Assembly (NCBI RefSeq): GCF_900114645.1
Contig: NZ_FOTR01000002.1
Span: 62,001 to 126,000, forward strand
Direction of reading: 5' to 3'
DNA length: 64,000 bases
DNA from: Gracilibacillus orientalis
Lineage (GTDB): Bacteria > Bacillota > Bacilli > Bacillales > Amphibacillaceae
A program made the translations under genes and the position numbers. This document shows positions 1 through 10,422 of this stretch, piece after piece; positions within the stretch are counted from its first letter, which is position 1; each line of letters starts with the position of its first letter. The notes under the pieces are model-generated. The model worked only from the letters and a program-made list of their open reading frames with translations. It was not told where the DNA came from and made no database searches.

Positions 1-2
1 AC

Positions 3-413
3 AAAGGCTGCTGGGAGCTCTATGCTTCGGAACAAGCCTTATTGGATCAAGCTCAAATAAATGGTTTTGATGACGCTACCGTTGAAAAATTGATCGAAGC
101 TGCTGATCAAGGGGACACTAAAGCAATACAGTTATTAGAAAATGTTGGTGATTATTTAGGTGTTGGTATTACTAATATTATTCATATTTTTAATCCTGAG
201 CAAGTTGTTGTCGGCAACACTTTACGACAAGCAGAAAAATATATTATGCCTGCTATTGAAAAAAGAATTGAGAAAAATGCAATTGGTTTTAACAAGAATG
301 ATGTCGTGTTAAACGTGGCAAAACTAAAAAAACATTCTACTGTAATGGGAATCGCTGCCTTTAATATCGAAAAGTTTTTCGAGGAAACTGGAAGAGAGAC
401 TGTTCTGACTTAA
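3..413 (+). CDS. ROK-family protein, C-terminal part (XylR/NagC-like)
   Basis: The gene is truncated by the window edge; the frame is open from base 3 and ends at a TAA at 411-413. The first visible residues, GCWELYASEQALL, match the ROK signature that follows the zinc-binding cysteines (CxCGxxGCWExYAS). The rest (GVGITNIIHIFNPEQVVVG and a C-terminal TVMGIAAF stretch) is the usual end of ROK kinases and repressors. The GCWELYAS wording resembles the xylose repressor XylR of bacilli, which would suit the xylan genes downstream, but the N-terminal helix-turn-helix that separates repressor from sugar kinase lies outside the window. The ROK fold is near certain; the repressor assignment is inference. 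Confidence 0.8.
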   Translation, partial: KGCWELYASEQALLDQAQINGFDDATVEKLIEAADQGDTKAIQLLENVGDYLGVGITNIIHIFNPEQVVVGNTLRQAEKYIMPAIEKRIEKNAIGFNKNDVVLNVAKLKKHSTVMGIAAFNIEKFFEETGRETVLT

Positions 414-550
414 TTTTTCTTGTTATTAGACAGACTTATACATAAGCTGGACACTTAGATTTATTCTCAAGAATCTCAGTTGCTGTATATCAAAAACTCC
501 AAAACACGGTACCATTTCGTTACCACTTTCCATTTAAATGAACGTAGATA

Positions 551-592
551 ATCACCCCATGTAGGCTTTTTACATATGCTACATGGGGTGAT
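551..592 (+). promoter_or_regulatory. 14-bp perfect hairpin sequestering the sod ribosome binding site
   Basis: Arms ATCACCCCATGTAG (551-564) and CTACATGGGGTGAT (579-592) are perfectly complementary around a 14-nt loop. The right arm contains the GGGGTGAT Shine-Dalgarno of the dismutase gene that starts at 596, so in mRNA the SD would be fully paired. It could also be a protein-binding operator. The inverted repeat is seen directly; its role is inference. Confidence 0.7.
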
Positions 593-595
593 GTC

Positions 596-1468
596 ATGGA
601 TAAAGAATACAAGGAATATCTTGAAGGCATGTTGGATTGGGGAGAAAAGCTCAAACAAACTGTCCAGGGAACTGAGCTTTCAGAAGATGAAAAAATGCAT
701 GCAATACAACAGGTGGAAAAATGGCAGGAAAATATTCATCAATTATTTAAGGAAGGGCAAGACGAAGCCTATCAAGATAGAATGTTAGATTTAAGAGCAG
801 CAGGTGAAAATCTGATAACCGAAATCCAAAGTTCGTCCAGTAGGGAGAGTGTGCCGTACGGAAAGCATAAGTTACCACCTTTACCTTATGCATATGATGC
901 ACTGGAGCCTTATATTAGTGAACAAATTATGTGGTTACATCATACGAAACATCATCAGTCCTATGTAGATGGATTAAATAAAGCCGAAGAAGCATTATAT
1001 ACCGGCAAAAAAGGCAAAGAACCGATCAAGCATTGGCTAAGAGAACAAGCATTTAACGGTTCTGGCCATTATTTGCATACTATCTTTTGGGATAACATGA
1101 CACCAAATAGTAAGAAAAAGCCATCTGGTTCATTACTCAAGCAAATCGAAAAAGATTTTGGTTCATGGAATAGTTTTAAAGCGTTATTTACTAAGGTTGC
1201 AGAATCAGTGGAAGGTAATGGTTGGGCTGTATTGTTGTGGTCACCGAGAAGTGGCAAACTTGCAATCCAATCATTTGAAAAGCATCAGTTATTTCAAGTA
1301 CCAGATACCATACCTTTATTAGTATTAGACGTTTGGGAACATGCGTATTACCTGCAGCACTATAATGATAAAGCGTCTTATATAAAGAATTGGTGGAATG
1401 TAGTAAATTGGGATAATGTGAATGAGAGATTTAACAAAGCAAAAAATCTTAAATGGCAGTTATTCTAA
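596..1468 (+). CDS. sodF: Fe/Mn superoxide dismutase with N-terminal extension
   Basis: Converts superoxide to hydrogen peroxide and oxygen. The 290-aa product has an SOD core starting near residue 93 (LPPLPYAYDALEPYIS). The four expected metal ligands are visible: H115 in HHTKHH, H161 in LHTIFWDN, and D245 and H249 in DVWEHAYYLQHY. The first ~90 residues are a charged helical extension absent from ordinary ~200-aa dismutases but known in the SodF (YojM-neighbour) type of Bacillus. No signal peptide is seen, so it is probably cytoplasmic. ATG 596 is chosen because GGGGTGAT precedes it directly; that SD sits in a 14-bp hairpin. The gene stands alone, followed by its own terminator. Family certain; metal preference (Fe or Mn) cannot be read from the sequence by eye. 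Confidence 0.93.
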   Translation: MDKEYKEYLEGMLDWGEKLKQTVQGTELSEDEKMHAIQQVEKWQENIHQLFKEGQDEAYQDRMLDLRAAGENLITEIQSSSSRESVPYGKHKLPPLPYAYDALEPYISEQIMWLHHTKHHQSYVDGLNKAEEALYTGKKGKEPIKHWLREQAFNGSGHYLHTIFWDNMTPNSKKKPSGSLLKQIEKDFGSWNSFKALFTKVAESVEGNGWAVLLWSPRSGKLAIQSFEKHQLFQVPDTIPLLVLDVWEHAYYLQHYNDKASYIKNWWNVVNWDNVNERFNKAKNLKWQLF

Positions 1469-1469
1469 C

Positions 1470-1509
1470 AAAAAGTCGACGTGATAGCCTTTATTCACGT
1501 CGACTTTTT
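1470..1509 (+). terminator. Intrinsic terminator of sod
   Basis: Perfect 15-bp stem AAAAAGTCGACGTGA (1470-1484) pairing with 1495-1509, 10-nt loop, ending in TTTTT. It starts two bases after the sod stop codon. Confidence 0.9.
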
Positions 1510-1544
1510 GTTCAAAATAAAAAATATACAATAGTGCATATAAA

Positions 1545-2033
1545 ACATAAACTGCGCAGTAACTTTCATGTGAATTTGCTGCTTTCATTCTGATTAATGG
1601 TGAGTGCTAGGAAACGCTACGGCAAGATACTGCGCTTTCCACGGGAACGGCCTCAGCCTCCTCAGAAAACCAAGTACGTTTTCTTGCGGGGTCTTCGGCT
1701 CGCGCTGTTCCCGTAGGAGTCTACGTATCTTACCTCCGCTTTGCGTAGTGTTCTGGTTTTTGAAAGAAGTAATACATGGGAATTGGTTTCCGAGTATTTT
1801 CACTTTAAAAAGATAGAAACATGTTATCAGCGTAGGCAGAATACGCAGACTCCTGTGGGAACAGCACGGGCTGAAGATCCACTTGGTAAAGTGCTTTTAT
1901 TTACCAAGTTAGCTGAAGCCTTGCCCACGGAAAGCGCAGTATTCTGCCGGAGCGATGTTCCAGCACTCTCCACGGAAAGATTGGAAGAAAGTCTCACTCC
2001 GAAAATTTTTACTATTGCGCAGTTTGTATCTAG
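1545..2033. repeat. ~490-bp MITE-like dispersed repeat, copy 1
   Basis: This fills most of the gap between sod and xynB. The left end ATAAACTGCGCAGTAACT (1547-1564) and the inverted right end ACTATTGCGCAGTTTG (2011-2026) are imperfect terminal inverted repeats sharing AAACTGCGCA. Inside are two GC-rich palindromic modules, about 1610-1735 and 1830-1955, each of the form (GCTTTCC.CGGGAACGG ... CTGTTCCCGTAGGAGTC) that is common between genes in Bacillaceae. A second full-length copy is at 36864-37350, with the inner modules in reverse order and orientation. No transposase gene is present, and short reading frames across it are not credible genes. Mobility by a transposase acting in trans is inference. 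Confidence 0.8.
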
Positions 2034-2064
2034 TATGAATAAAATTATATTAGATGAACTTCAA

Positions 2065-3570
2065 TTAATACGAATCAATTAAGCTATCATCTAGGCCTAG
2101 ATATGTTTCTGTTTCATCGTTTACTACTACTATTTCGATTAGCTTCACTTCATTTTTTGTTAATGTAAGATCTAGGGAAAGATCTTCTCCCGTTACATTA
2201 TGTTGAACTGATTCAAATAAAGGTATAGCGCTTTGCTTTAATGTTTCCACTTGATTTTGGGACGGGAATCGTGGGCGTCCCATCTGCTGCCACACTTTCC
2301 ATGGATTCGCATACTTTTCACTAATCGAATGACTAGAAACAAAATACTTCCCTTCACCAAGAGGTAAATGAATATCTAATGGACGATTAAACTCTTCCCC
2401 TTTCTCCATCACTAAATTCCAGACGATCAATACCATACTCCCATCTTCCTTCTCTGTTACAATCACTTGATCATCTCGATATAACAGTCTACTGCCCAAT
2501 CGGTTAAAAAAAGCAAATAAATGATAAGTTGGCTTACGTACTTTCCCTAATCCCATCAACCCAAATCCACCATGGAATTGTGCTTTTGGCACATCCGATT
2601 CCTCAAAAACATCACTGAATGTCCAATAAGAAAAGGAGTCAACATGGTCTCCGCCTTCACTTAGAATTTTTGCTAAATAAGCAGCATTTAATGTTGTGTC
2701 ATGGACTGGGTTTATCGGGCTGTACGACGTATTGTATTCTGTTATATGAAAAGGAAGATCCGAAAAATCGGTGTCCATAATCATTTGTCTAACATCTTTA
2801 AACTCACGTAACATCTTATCTGGTTCTGTCAGCTCCTGATAATAATGATCCGCTGTTACTTTATGTGGTGGACGTGAAGTATAGGCATGACGTGAAACAA
2901 AATCCACTGGCACGTTTTCGTTGTTACAAAATGTAAGAAAGTCTGTAATCCATTCGTCTGAACCACCACAAATAGCAGGTCCACCAACTTGAATGTCACC
3001 ATGGACAGATTTAATTGCCCTTGCTGTCACTTGATATAACCTAAAGTACTCTTCTTTGTCAGCATCCTTCCAGAAGTTAACAAGGTTCGGTTCGTTCCAG
3101 ATTTCGAAAGGCCAAGTTAATACTTCCTCCCTACCGTAACGCTCGATGAAGTGCTCAGTTACTGCTTGGATTAAGTCTTCCCATTTGTGATAATCATTTG
3201 GTGGTGTTACATTTCCTTCCCAGGCAAAAATAGTTTGATCATCAGAAGCTAATAGCTTGGGCATAAATCCAATTTCAATAAATGGCTTTAATCCGAGTTC
3301 CAAGAAAGCATCAAAAATCCGATCAACATATGTAAAGTTATAAAAGGGCTTCTTCTCACCGTCTACTTCGATTTCTCGATAAATCCCGATATCATCATAT
3401 AACAGCCCGTGACCTCTTATGTAAGAAAAGCCAATATCTTCTTGTACTGTTTTTAAATGATCCAAATATTCCTGTTGTAATGCTAATCCTAAGCGACCTG
3501 TCCCGATACACTTTTTCCAATTATCCGGAAATATTTCATCATGTTCTTTGTTCACCTGAATTGTGGTCAT
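2065..3570 (-). CDS. xynB: GH39 beta-xylosidase
   Basis: Releases xylose from xylo-oligosaccharides by a retaining mechanism. The 501-aa length is typical of bacterial GH39 xylosidases. The acid/base E160 lies in [13 protein letters not shown] and the nucleophile E278 in [10 protein letters not shown], both GH39 hallmarks, on a (beta/alpha)8 barrel followed by a beta-sandwich tail from about residue 350. There is no signal peptide, so it acts inside the cell on imported oligosaccharides. It is the last gene of the seven-gene glucuronoxylan operon, and its ATG overlaps the kdgA stop by 4 nt, implying translational coupling. The repeat element begins about 35 bp past its stop. Confidence 0.95.
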   Translation of the reverse strand: MTTIQVNKEHDEIFPDNWKKCIGTGRLGLALQQEYLDHLKTVQEDIGFSYIRGHGLLYDDIGIYREIEVDGEKKPFYNFTYVDRIFDAFLELGLKPFIEIGFMPKLLASDDQTIFAWEGNVTPPNDYHKWEDLIQAVTEHFIERYGREEVLTWPFEIWNEPNLVNFWKDADKEEYFRLYQVTARAIKSVHGDIQVGGPAICGGSDEWITDFLTFCNNENVPVDFVSRHAYTSRPPHKVTADHYYQELTEPDKMLREFKDVRQMIMDTDFSDLPFHITEYNTSYSPINPVHDTTLNAAYLAKILSEGGDHVDSFSYWTFSDVFEESDVPKAQFHGGFGLMGLGKVRKPTYHLFAFFNRLGSRLLYRDDQVIVTEKEDGSMVLIVWNLVMEKGEEFNRPLDIHLPLGEGKYFVSSHSISEKYANPWKVWQQMGRPRFPSQNQVETLKQSAIPLFESVQHNVTGEDLSLDLTLTKNEVKLIEIVVVNDETETYLGLDDSLIDSY

Positions 3571-4211
3571 ACCCCATTCCTCCCTTTTTCCACCGCTTGG
3601 ACAAATTCTTTTGCTTTATTGGTTAGATCGGATAAATAGCTCTCTGTTATCTGATCCGCCTGCTTTACTAATGTACTTCCTGCTCCTACCGCAACTGCGC
3701 CTGCCTGGATATAATCCCTTGTATTATCAATATCAACGCCACCTGTTGGCATTAATGGAATGTGAGGAAGCGGTCCCTTCATATCTTTAAAAAATCCTGG
3801 TCCAACGACACTAGCAGGAAAAACTTTAATCATATCAGCCCCTGTTTCATATGCTGTTAAAATTTCGGTCGGCGTAAAAGCACCGGCAACAGACACAGCA
3901 CCATACCGTTTCGTCATTTCAATCGTTTCTTCTCTTACTGTCGGCGAGAAAATAAACGATGCACCTGCCATTAAGGCTGCACGTGCTGTCACTGCATCCA
4001 GTACAGTGCCTGCCCCGACCATTACCTCATCACCTAGTTCATCTTTTACTTTCTCGATAAGCGTTAACACTTTGGGTGTTTCCACTGTAATTTCAAGCGA
4101 TGTTACTCCTCCATCGCGCAGTGCTTTGGCAATTGGAATAATCGTTTCTGGTGTCGTTTTGCGCATTACTGCTACTACACCACTGTCTAGCATACTTTGT
4201 AATACCGTCAT
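3567..4211 (-). CDS. kdgA: KDPG aldolase (2-keto-3-deoxy-6-phosphogluconate aldolase)
   Basis: Splits KDPG to pyruvate and glyceraldehyde-3-phosphate, the last step of the glucuronate branch. The 214-aa class I aldolase barrel shows the Schiff-base lysine K129 in [10 protein letters not shown], the general base glutamate E40 in [12 protein letters not shown], the GAGTV phosphate-site loop (67-71) and FSP (88-90). It follows kdgK by 11 bp and overlaps xynB by 4 nt, so it sits inside the operon. Length and motifs match the bacterial Eda/KdgA family without gaps. It could also act on other 2-keto-3-deoxy sugar phosphates; in this operon KDPG is the obvious substrate. Confidence 0.94.
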   Translation of the reverse strand: MTVLQSMLDSGVVAVMRKTTPETIIPIAKALRDGGVTSLEITVETPKVLTLIEKVKDELGDEVMVGAGTVLDAVTARAALMAGASFIFSPTVREETIEMTKRYGAVSVAGAFTPTEILTAYETGADMIKVFPASVVGPGFFKDMKGPLPHIPLMPTGGVDIDNTRDYIQAGAVAVGAGSTLVKQADQITESYLSDLTNKAKEFVQAVEKGRNGV

Positions 4212-4222
4212 TTGTATTCAAC

Positions 4223-5179
4223 CTACCTTTTGACATCGACATTATTTTGTTGGAACATAAACTGATGTAATTCTTCATTATCTGGTAAACCCTCGTAATC
4301 ACCTTTCACTTGGGTTTGCATGGCTCCAATCGCATTCGCTCGTCGTACTGCATCGGTTAACGACAGATCATTAAGCATACCGGATAAAAATCCAGCCACG
4401 AAGCCATCACCAGCTCCAACAGGATCGACTACTTGTTTAACTGGAAAGCCTTCGATATATCCACTTTCATTTTTCGTCTGAAGATATGCTCCCTTTTCCC
4501 CGAGCTTAATAATAACTGTTTCACAACCACGAGCTAAAAATTGATCGGCTGCTGGTGCCATATCTGTTTCTTGAAATAAAAAATCAGCTTCCTCTATACC
4601 TGGAAGAACAATATCTGATAGCGCCACCATTTCTGTTAAAATGGTTCTTGCTTTTTCTTCAGACCACAGCTTACGGCGTAAATTCGGGTCAAATACCACT
4701 TTCACCTTGTGTTTACGGGCTAGCTCCATCATTTTAATCACCGTTTGATAGGCAAAATCACTCAAGGCTGGTGTTATCCCAGTAACATGTAAATACTTTG
4801 CATTCTTTAGATAATCTTCATTGATATCATTGGTCTGAATTGTACTTGCTGCAGATCCTTTGCGATAATAACTGACACGGATATCCTCAGGATTACGAAT
4901 TTCTTTAAAATAAAGACCTGTCGGAAAGTCTGGATCTCGTTTAACTTGGCTGACATCAATTCCTTCCCCACGGACCGTATTTAAAATATACGTTCCAAAT
5001 TCATCGGTACCGAGCTTACTAATCCAACCTACGTTATGGCCTAGTCGAGCCAGACCAATTGCCACGTTAGTCTCGGCTCCACCTACATTTTTAGCAAAGG
5101 TTTCCGCAAAGCGCATCATCGGACTTGATACTGGCGTGAAAACGACCATTGATTCACCTATGGTTATAACATCTTGCAT
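4223..5179 (-). CDS. kdgK: 2-keto-3-deoxygluconate kinase
   Basis: Phosphorylates KDG to KDPG with ATP. This 318-aa PfkB/ribokinase-family protein has the N-terminal substrate-binding stretch GGAETNVAIGLARLG (33-47), the diagnostic DPNLRRKLW (164-172) and the C-terminal anion-hole/catalytic motif DPVGAGDGFVAGF, with D258 as base. The gene begins 2 bp after the uxuB stop and ends 11 bp before kdgA, which places it between mannonate dehydratase and aldolase in pathway order. PfkB members vary in substrate; context and the RR..W pattern make KDG the best call. Confidence 0.93.
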   Translation of the reverse strand: MQDVITIGESMVVFTPVSSPMMRFAETFAKNVGGAETNVAIGLARLGHNVGWISKLGTDEFGTYILNTVRGEGIDVSQVKRDPDFPTGLYFKEIRNPEDIRVSYYRKGSAASTIQTNDINEDYLKNAKYLHVTGITPALSDFAYQTVIKMMELARKHKVKVVFDPNLRRKLWSEEKARTILTEMVALSDIVLPGIEEADFLFQETDMAPAADQFLARGCETVIIKLGEKGAYLQTKNESGYIEGFPVKQVVDPVGAGDGFVAGFLSGMLNDLSLTDAVRRANAIGAMQTQVKGDYEGLPDNEELHQFMFQQNNVDVKR

Positions 5180-5181
5180 GA

Positions 5182-6027
5182 CTACACCCCACTATATGCC
5201 ATAAAACCACCATCGACCGGGATACAAGTACCGGTTACAAAGCCACTTGCTTCCTCATCAACTAGCCATAGCAAAGTTCCTAATAAATCTTCCGGCGAGC
5301 CTAGTCGTCGCATTGGTGTGTGATCAATTATTTTCTGCATACGTGGTGTTGGCGAGCCATCTTCATTGGTTAGAAGAGGTCTGTTCTGATCTGTTAGAAA
5401 GAATCCAGGAGCAATCGCATTGACACGAACATTCGCTTCGGCCATATGAACAGCCAACCATTGCGTAAAGTTGTTGATCGCTGCTTTGGCAGCACTATAT
5501 GCTGGCACCTTAGTCATTGGACTTGGTGCACTCATCGATGAAATGTTAAGAACGGTTGTTTTTCGTTCCATCATCCGTGTAGAGAAGATCTGCGTCGGAA
5601 TTAACGAACCGATAAAATTCAAATTAAATACGGAAGAAAAACCTTCTGTCGTCATATCAAAGAAAGTCCGGATCGAGGGATCTGACATTTCTTCTTTTTT
5701 AAATTTTTCACTTGCAGTAGTTCCATCTGGATGATTACCACCTGCACCATTTATTAGTACGTCACACGCTCCATATTGTTGGAAAACTTTCTTTTCAGCT
5801 GCGAATACCGCATCTCGATCCAGTACATCACAGCCGATCGCCAATGCTTCTCCACCTTGTTCTTTAATATCATCGACTACTTTTTCGGCTTTTTCATAGG
5901 TGCGATTTAATACCGCTACTTTCATCCCTTGGCGTGCTAACTCTTTGGCCATTGCTCCACATAACACACCTCCACCTCCGGTAACTACTGCTACTTTATT
6001 TTTTAAGTTCGAATGGATTGCTAACAT
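5182..6027 (-). CDS. uxuB: D-mannonate oxidoreductase (fructuronate reductase), SDR type
   Basis: Interconverts D-fructuronate and D-mannonate with NAD(H). It is a short-chain dehydrogenase of about 281 aa with a glycine-rich nucleotide loop ([14 protein letters not shown], near residue 15), NGAGGN, a catalytic Y177-x3-K181 in YSAAK and a C-terminal PVDGGF. This is the SDR-type UxuB found in bacilli, unrelated to the long-chain enzyme of E. coli. ATG 6027 is preferred over 6036 because AGGAAAGG lies 8-9 nt upstream of it, while the earlier ATG abuts the SD. It overlaps the uxuA 3' end by 32 bp. SDR class certain; the substrate comes from its place between uxuA and kdgK. Confidence 0.9.
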   Translation of the reverse strand: MLAIHSNLKNKVAVVTGGGGVLCGAMAKELARQGMKVAVLNRTYEKAEKVVDDIKEQGGEALAIGCDVLDRDAVFAAEKKVFQQYGACDVLINGAGGNHPDGTTASEKFKKEEMSDPSIRTFFDMTTEGFSSVFNLNFIGSLIPTQIFSTRMMERKTTVLNISSMSAPSPMTKVPAYSAAKAAINNFTQWLAVHMAEANVRVNAIAPGFFLTDQNRPLLTNEDGSPTPRMQKIIDHTPMRRLGSPEDLLGTLLWLVDEEASGFVTGTCIPVDGGFMAYSGV

Positions 6028-7102
6028 TTGATTCATCCTTTCCTTTGACTAATTGATAGGCATCCCATAATCCCCATATATACATGATGCCAAGTGCTCT
6101 GTCGTAAAGTCCATAACCTGGCCTGCTCTGTTCATCCCAAATATGCCGACCATGGTCCGGTCTTGCGTAGCCATTAAAGTCAATAGACCGATAAGCTCTG
6201 ACAATCTCATCAATACCAATTGAACCCTGATTTGTGCGATGAGATGTCTCAATAAAATCACCGTTTTCAAATAATTTCACATTACGAATATGAGCAAAAT
6301 GAATGCGATCCTGAAACTCATGAATCATCGAGACGATATCATTATCTCTTCGTACCCCTAATGCACCTGAACATAAGGTAATACCATTATATTTGCTTGG
6401 CACCAGGTTCAAAATGTCGCGGAGACGCTGCTGTGTTGTGACAATCCTCGGAAGTCCAAAGATTTCCCATGGTGGATCATCCGGATGAATCGCTAATTTG
6501 ATATCATATTCCTCACATACTGGAATTACTTTTTGTAAAAAGTATCGTAAATGCTCGATTAAATCATCTTCTGTTACATCTAGATATGCTGCAAATAAAT
6601 CCTTCAGTTCCTCTAAACGCTCTGGTTCCCATCCTGGCATGGTATAATCATGATTTGCCGATATTTTTTCGACTAATTCAAGTGGATCCATATCAGTAAC
6701 TTTTGCCTTTTCATAGAAAAGTGCTGTCGATCGATCGGGTAAAGAACCAAATAAATCAGTTCTTACCCAATCAAAAACAGGCATAAAATTATAACAAATC
6801 ACTTTAACATCTACTGACGCTAAATTTTTGATCGTTTCTATATAATTAGTAATATATTGATCGCGATCCGCTCGCCCTAGTTTAATAGATTCATGAATGT
6901 TGACACTCTCCACTACATCTAGATGCAATCCGTAACTCTCTACCTGTTGCTTCACTTCCTGGATACGTGCCTTAGGCCAAATTTCGCCTGGTGGAATATC
7001 ATGCAATGCCCACACAACGCCTTCCACACCGGGAATTTGTTGAATTTGAGATAAGGTTACACTGTCATTTCCTTCTCCAAACCATCGAAATACCATTCGC
7101 AT
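5996..7102 (-). CDS. uxuA: Mannonate dehydratase
   Basis: Dehydrates D-mannonate to 2-keto-3-deoxygluconate in the hexuronate pathway. The 368-aa protein begins [13 protein letters not shown] and carries the family stretches [32 protein letters not shown] (metal and substrate ligands), [11 protein letters not shown] and RPDHGRHIW near the C-terminus. The C-terminal tail runs about 10 codons into uxuB, longer than the family needs. It is 17 bp downstream of aguA and preceded by AAGGGATG. Cytoplasmic. Confidence 0.96.
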   Translation of the reverse strand: MRMVFRWFGEGNDSVTLSQIQQIPGVEGVVWALHDIPPGEIWPKARIQEVKQQVESYGLHLDVVESVNIHESIKLGRADRDQYITNYIETIKNLASVDVKVICYNFMPVFDWVRTDLFGSLPDRSTALFYEKAKVTDMDPLELVEKISANHDYTMPGWEPERLEELKDLFAAYLDVTEDDLIEHLRYFLQKVIPVCEEYDIKLAIHPDDPPWEIFGLPRIVTTQQRLRDILNLVPSKYNGITLCSGALGVRRDNDIVSMIHEFQDRIHFAHIRNVKLFENGDFIETSHRTNQGSIGIDEIVRAYRSIDFNGYARPDHGRHIWDEQSRPGYGLYDRALGIMYIWGLWDAYQLVKGKDESNVSNPFELKK

Positions 7103-7119
7103 GTTGTCACATCCCTTCT

Positions 7120-9165
7120 TTAGTAGATGGTTCGTTCATGTTGATCAGAGATACCAGATTTGCGGTAAAAATAGGTATTGATCTGATCACGCCATTCTTT
7201 GGCATTTTCCAGTTGCCGCTCTAAACGAGCCTTTACATTCTCAAAACGATCACTATCAACATGTTTACTTAAACCATTCCATTGATCAATAAGCCATTCT
7301 ACCTGTTCAAAACCTTTGAAATGAGTGTCATAAATATGTTGAATAACCGTCTTCCCACTTTTCAACGTATACTTGTATGGTACATGATGAAAAAATAAAA
7401 GAAGTTCGTCTGGAACTTGTTTTAAATCGTTATAAATGGTTTGATGTGGTTCTTGATATTGTTCGATATAACCGGTTCCTGTCTCTTTCGTACGATCAAC
7501 ACCAATACCATCTCGGTCAGCAAAGTGGTAAGTACCCCATTTGGCATATTCATAACCATCAATGTTAGGTCCGTAATGTACGCCAGGTGTTACCATCCAG
7601 CCTACTCCAAGTGGTGCGGTATAATTTTCATAGATTTCCCAAGCGTTTAATAGCATATCTTCTATTGTGTTTAGTACTTTTTCGTCCATACCAAATGTCT
7701 GTTCAATCCATTCCTGCGCTATTTGTTCTGATGATAACGATGGATTCCAGATCAAACGCCCATACCCGTAGAGGTTGGCTTGTGCTAATGTATTGCCTGT
7801 CCAGTTACCATCATCACCAATGTTAGAAACCGCTGCTATCCCACTGTATTTATAATGATGAATATTCCCAGCTACAATTTCTTCTATTGATGTACCTTCT
7901 CCCTTTAGATACGTATCGAAGGCAAGGACTTCCTTCCATTGTGGAATTAAATAACATAAATCTATTTGTTGCCCGGTATACTCTTGTGCTACCTGAAATT
8001 CGATCATTTGATTCGTATGCGGCATGGCACCCATTAATGGTGATACAGGCTCTCGCACTTGAAAATCCATCGGACCGTTCTTCACTTGTAAAATCACATT
8101 TTCATGGAACCGTCCATCCAATGGTTTAAAGTGATCATAAGCTGCTCTTGCCCGATCTGTTGATCGATCACGCCAATCTTGTAAGTGGTTATACACAAAA
8201 CAGCGCCAGATCACTTTACCTTGAAATGGTTCTAATGCTTCTGCTAACATATTCGAACCATCGGCATGATCACGATCATATGTAAAAGGACCTGGTCTGT
8301 TTTCTGAATCGGCCTTAACTACAAAACCACCAAAGTCAGGAATGTAATCATAGATTTCTTTTGCTTTTTCCTTCCACCAATTTTTCACATCCTCTTCAAA
8401 TGGATCTGCTGTATGTAAATCTCCAATTGTTATCGGACTGGCAAAATTGATACTCAAATAAAGCGTGATACCATATGCACGGAAAATACCAGCTATCGCT
8501 TGTATTTCAGGAAGGTATTTTTTCGTAATAAAAAAGGTTTCCTCTTCCCAAACATTTACATTATTTATCGAAATCGCATTGATACCAACCGAAGATAAGA
8601 ATCTCGCATAATCTTTGATTCTCGTTTTGTCTTCGACGAATTGATTATATTGATAGAAAATCGACCGACCTGAATAACCTCTCTCAATACTGCCATCAAA
8701 ATTATCCCACTGATTCAACATACGAAATTGATTTTTTGGCTGTTCAACTACACTTAATCGTGTGATATCTTCATGAAGTTGCATCCGTCTTAACAAATGG
8801 TGTACCCCATACAACACGGCGACATCAGAATTACCAGCAATGATTAATTGCTTTTCATTTGACACAATGAGGAAGCCTTCATCACTTATATCTGCTAATT
8901 TTGATTGCTGATTGTCATCTAAAAGTTGTGCGAGATCACTTTTGTTACCGATTACAATTTTACTATTATTTATATCTTCAGTAATAGTTAAATCCATGTC
9001 GAGCATTTGTGGTACAGCTGTATGTACTTCATCTTTTGCAGCCTGTACTTGCAACCCCTCACTTAACACACAAACGTGATCAAACAAATGTTGGTATTGC
9101 TCTTTCGTTTTACTGTCTGTTATCGGCTGATACTGTAACCACATATTATATTTTTTGCTATTCAT
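7120..9165 (-). CDS. aguA: GH67 alpha-glucuronidase
   Basis: Removes (4-O-methyl)glucuronic acid from the non-reducing end of aldouronic acids made from glucuronoxylan. The 681-aa length is standard for GH67. Visible family stretches include [35 protein letters not shown] (catalytic acid region), [32 protein letters not shown] (the D/E general base region is just after) and the C-terminal [12 protein letters not shown]. No signal peptide, so it is intracellular. It is the first enzyme gene of the operon, 17 bp after the GntR regulator and with a strong GGAAGGAGAA SD. The aldouronate importer is not next to it, unlike in several other bacilli. Confidence 0.96.
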   Translation of the reverse strand: MNSKKYNMWLQYQPITDSKTKEQYQHLFDHVCVLSEGLQVQAAKDEVHTAVPQMLDMDLTITEDINNSKIVIGNKSDLAQLLDDNQQSKLADISDEGFLIVSNEKQLIIAGNSDVAVLYGVHHLLRRMQLHEDITRLSVVEQPKNQFRMLNQWDNFDGSIERGYSGRSIFYQYNQFVEDKTRIKDYARFLSSVGINAISINNVNVWEEETFFITKKYLPEIQAIAGIFRAYGITLYLSINFASPITIGDLHTADPFEEDVKNWWKEKAKEIYDYIPDFGGFVVKADSENRPGPFTYDRDHADGSNMLAEALEPFQGKVIWRCFVYNHLQDWRDRSTDRARAAYDHFKPLDGRFHENVILQVKNGPMDFQVREPVSPLMGAMPHTNQMIEFQVAQEYTGQQIDLCYLIPQWKEVLAFDTYLKGEGTSIEEIVAGNIHHYKYSGIAAVSNIGDDGNWTGNTLAQANLYGYGRLIWNPSLSSEQIAQEWIEQTFGMDEKVLNTIEDMLLNAWEIYENYTAPLGVGWMVTPGVHYGPNIDGYEYAKWGTYHFADRDGIGVDRTKETGTGYIEQYQEPHQTIYNDLKQVPDELLLFFHHVPYKYTLKSGKTVIQHIYDTHFKGFEQVEWLIDQWNGLSKHVDSDRFENVKARLERQLENAKEWRDQINTYFYRKSGISDQHERTIY

Positions 9166-9182
9166 CGCTATTCTCCTTCCCT

Positions 9183-9860
9183 TTATACAAAAAACTCAGG
9201 ATTTTGATCTTTGAGCTGATCTTTTTCAATTTCAACTAGCTGTAAATGTTCCATTGCTGCCGTCTCAGCTCTTTCTAGATCTCTATCAGATATTGCTTCA
9301 AAAATATTGCGGTGCTGGGCCACAATGATCTTCCAATCATGATTTACAGAAAGACGTAGTAAGCGTAAACGGTCAAATTGAACATTCATTCGCTTGACCA
9401 TATGCCACGTTCTATGTTTACCACACCCTCTATACATTAACTGATGGAAATCATCATCCAATTCAAATAAGCGTTGATAGGAGCCTTTTTCTAATGAAAA
9501 TTCTTGTAGTGTTAAATTAGATTCCATTTGCAATAAATCTTCTTTTCCAATTGTTTCAGCTGCTTCTCTTACAATTGCTTTTTCAATATTTTCTCTGACA
9601 AATCTCCCTTCCTCAACTAATGCTAGGTCAATTTTAGTCACAATAGTACCAATTTGAGGATAAACACCTAACAATTCTTCTTGATTTAATTGTAGAAAAG
9701 CTTCTCTTACTGGTGTTCTGCTTACATTTAGCTTATCAGATATTTCCTTCTCAGATAGCTTTGTTCCCGGGGCGATCTCCCCATTCATAATTTGCGTTTT
9801 GATCGTGTTATACACATGATCTCGTGACGATCCTCTTGTTCTTTGTTCTTGAGGGGCCAT
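9183..9860 (-). CDS. GntR/FadR-subfamily regulator of the glucuronoxylan operon
   Basis: 225 aa. The N-terminal winged helix (about 10-75: [36 protein letters not shown]) is a textbook GntR DNA-binding domain. The rest is an alpha-helical FCD ligand domain with conserved acidic and His residues ([19 protein letters not shown]). It is the promoter-proximal gene, so the operon is probably autoregulated. A 10-bp palindrome, ATACTAGTAT, lies between its promoter and its ATG and is a likely operator. The ligand would be a hexuronate intermediate, as for the UxuR/KdgR-type FCD regulators; that is inference. Likely a repressor. Confidence 0.88.
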   Translation of the reverse strand: MAPQEQRTRGSSRDHVYNTIKTQIMNGEIAPGTKLSEKEISDKLNVSRTPVREAFLQLNQEELLGVYPQIGTIVTKIDLALVEEGRFVRENIEKAIVREAAETIGKEDLLQMESNLTLQEFSLEKGSYQRLFELDDDFHQLMYRGCGKHRTWHMVKRMNVQFDRLRLLRLSVNHDWKIIVAQHRNIFEAISDRDLERAETAAMEHLQLVEIEKDQLKDQNPEFFV

Positions 9861-9875
9861 TTTTACACCTTCTTT

Positions 9876-9923
9876 ATACTAGTATGGTAGTTTTATTATA
9901 CGCTCATTATTTTTAAATTTCAA
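9876..9923 (-). promoter_or_regulatory. Promoter and putative operator of the gntR-aguA-uxuAB-kdgKA-xynB operon
   Basis: On the minus strand: -35 TTGAAA (9918-9923), 17-nt spacer, -10 TATAAT (9895-9900), then the perfect palindrome ATACTAGTAT (9876-9885) just past the expected start site. No competing promoter is evident in the tight downstream gene junctions. Operator function is inference. Confidence 0.75.
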
Positions 9924-9936
9924 CATAGAAGACAGA

Positions 9937-10422
9937 TCATTCCTCATATTTCCATAAAATTCTCCATTCTTGATCCTCTTCTGCTAGAATAACTGGTTGA
10001 TCAATTTCTAAATAACCATATTTACTTTGATAAATATAGGTTGCCGTAAGTTGATAAACAGTTTGGGTATTTGCAAGGTTGGTGTTTAATTGGTAATTTT
10101 CTGTTTTTTCCGGATCACTTAACGTAAAATCAAATGTATCAACACCAAAGTGATTGAGAAATACATGGGCCCTATCCTGAATATAGTCACTTTTGTCAAA
10201 CTTGTTCTTCATTGACGAATGGAACATCTCCCAGGAATTCGAGAAGTCTCCATTCTGTTCGTATTCGTAAAACTGCGTCGCTACTTTTTCCACTTCTCGT
10301 TCAGTAGAAAATAAGTATATAATCGCTAAAACAACTAATGTAATGAAAGCTAACGAAAAGATCAAACCTAAAAACAAGATTATTTTTTGGTTTCTTCGAA
10401 AATTATAACGGCGGAATTTCAT
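9937..10422 (-). CDS. Membrane-anchored protein with NTF2-like extracellular domain
   Basis: 161 aa. A basic N-terminus (MKFRRYNFRRNQK) is followed by one hydrophobic segment (about 14-37), which would anchor a C-terminal domain outside the cell. The domain begins VEKVATQFYEYEQNGDFSNSWEMF and resembles the NTF2-like domains found at the N-terminus of MecA-type penicillin-binding proteins and in many small Bacillaceae surface proteins. No catalytic motif is visible. It lies 76 bp upstream of the GntR gene on the same strand; the operon promoter in that gap makes it a separate unit. Function unknown. Confidence 0.7.
   Translation of the reverse strand: MKFRRYNFRRNQKIILFLGLIFSLAFITLVVLAIIYLFSTEREVEKVATQFYEYEQNGDFSNSWEMFHSSMKNKFDKSDYIQDRAHVFLNHFGVDTFDFTLSDPEKTENYQLNTNLANTQTVYQLTATYIYQSKYGYLEIDQPVILAEEDQEWRILWKYEE

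Noticed and set aside
1594-2082. Short open frames on both strands across the first ~490-bp repeat, one seemingly conserved at 36794-37078
   Set aside because: The shared peptide is explained by the DNA repeat itself; no SD, and the frames follow palindromic modules.
5996-6036. 41-bp overlap of uxuA and uxuB as evidence for a sequencing error
   Set aside because: A better uxuB start at 6027 reduces it to 32 bp, and both proteins are complete to their ends.
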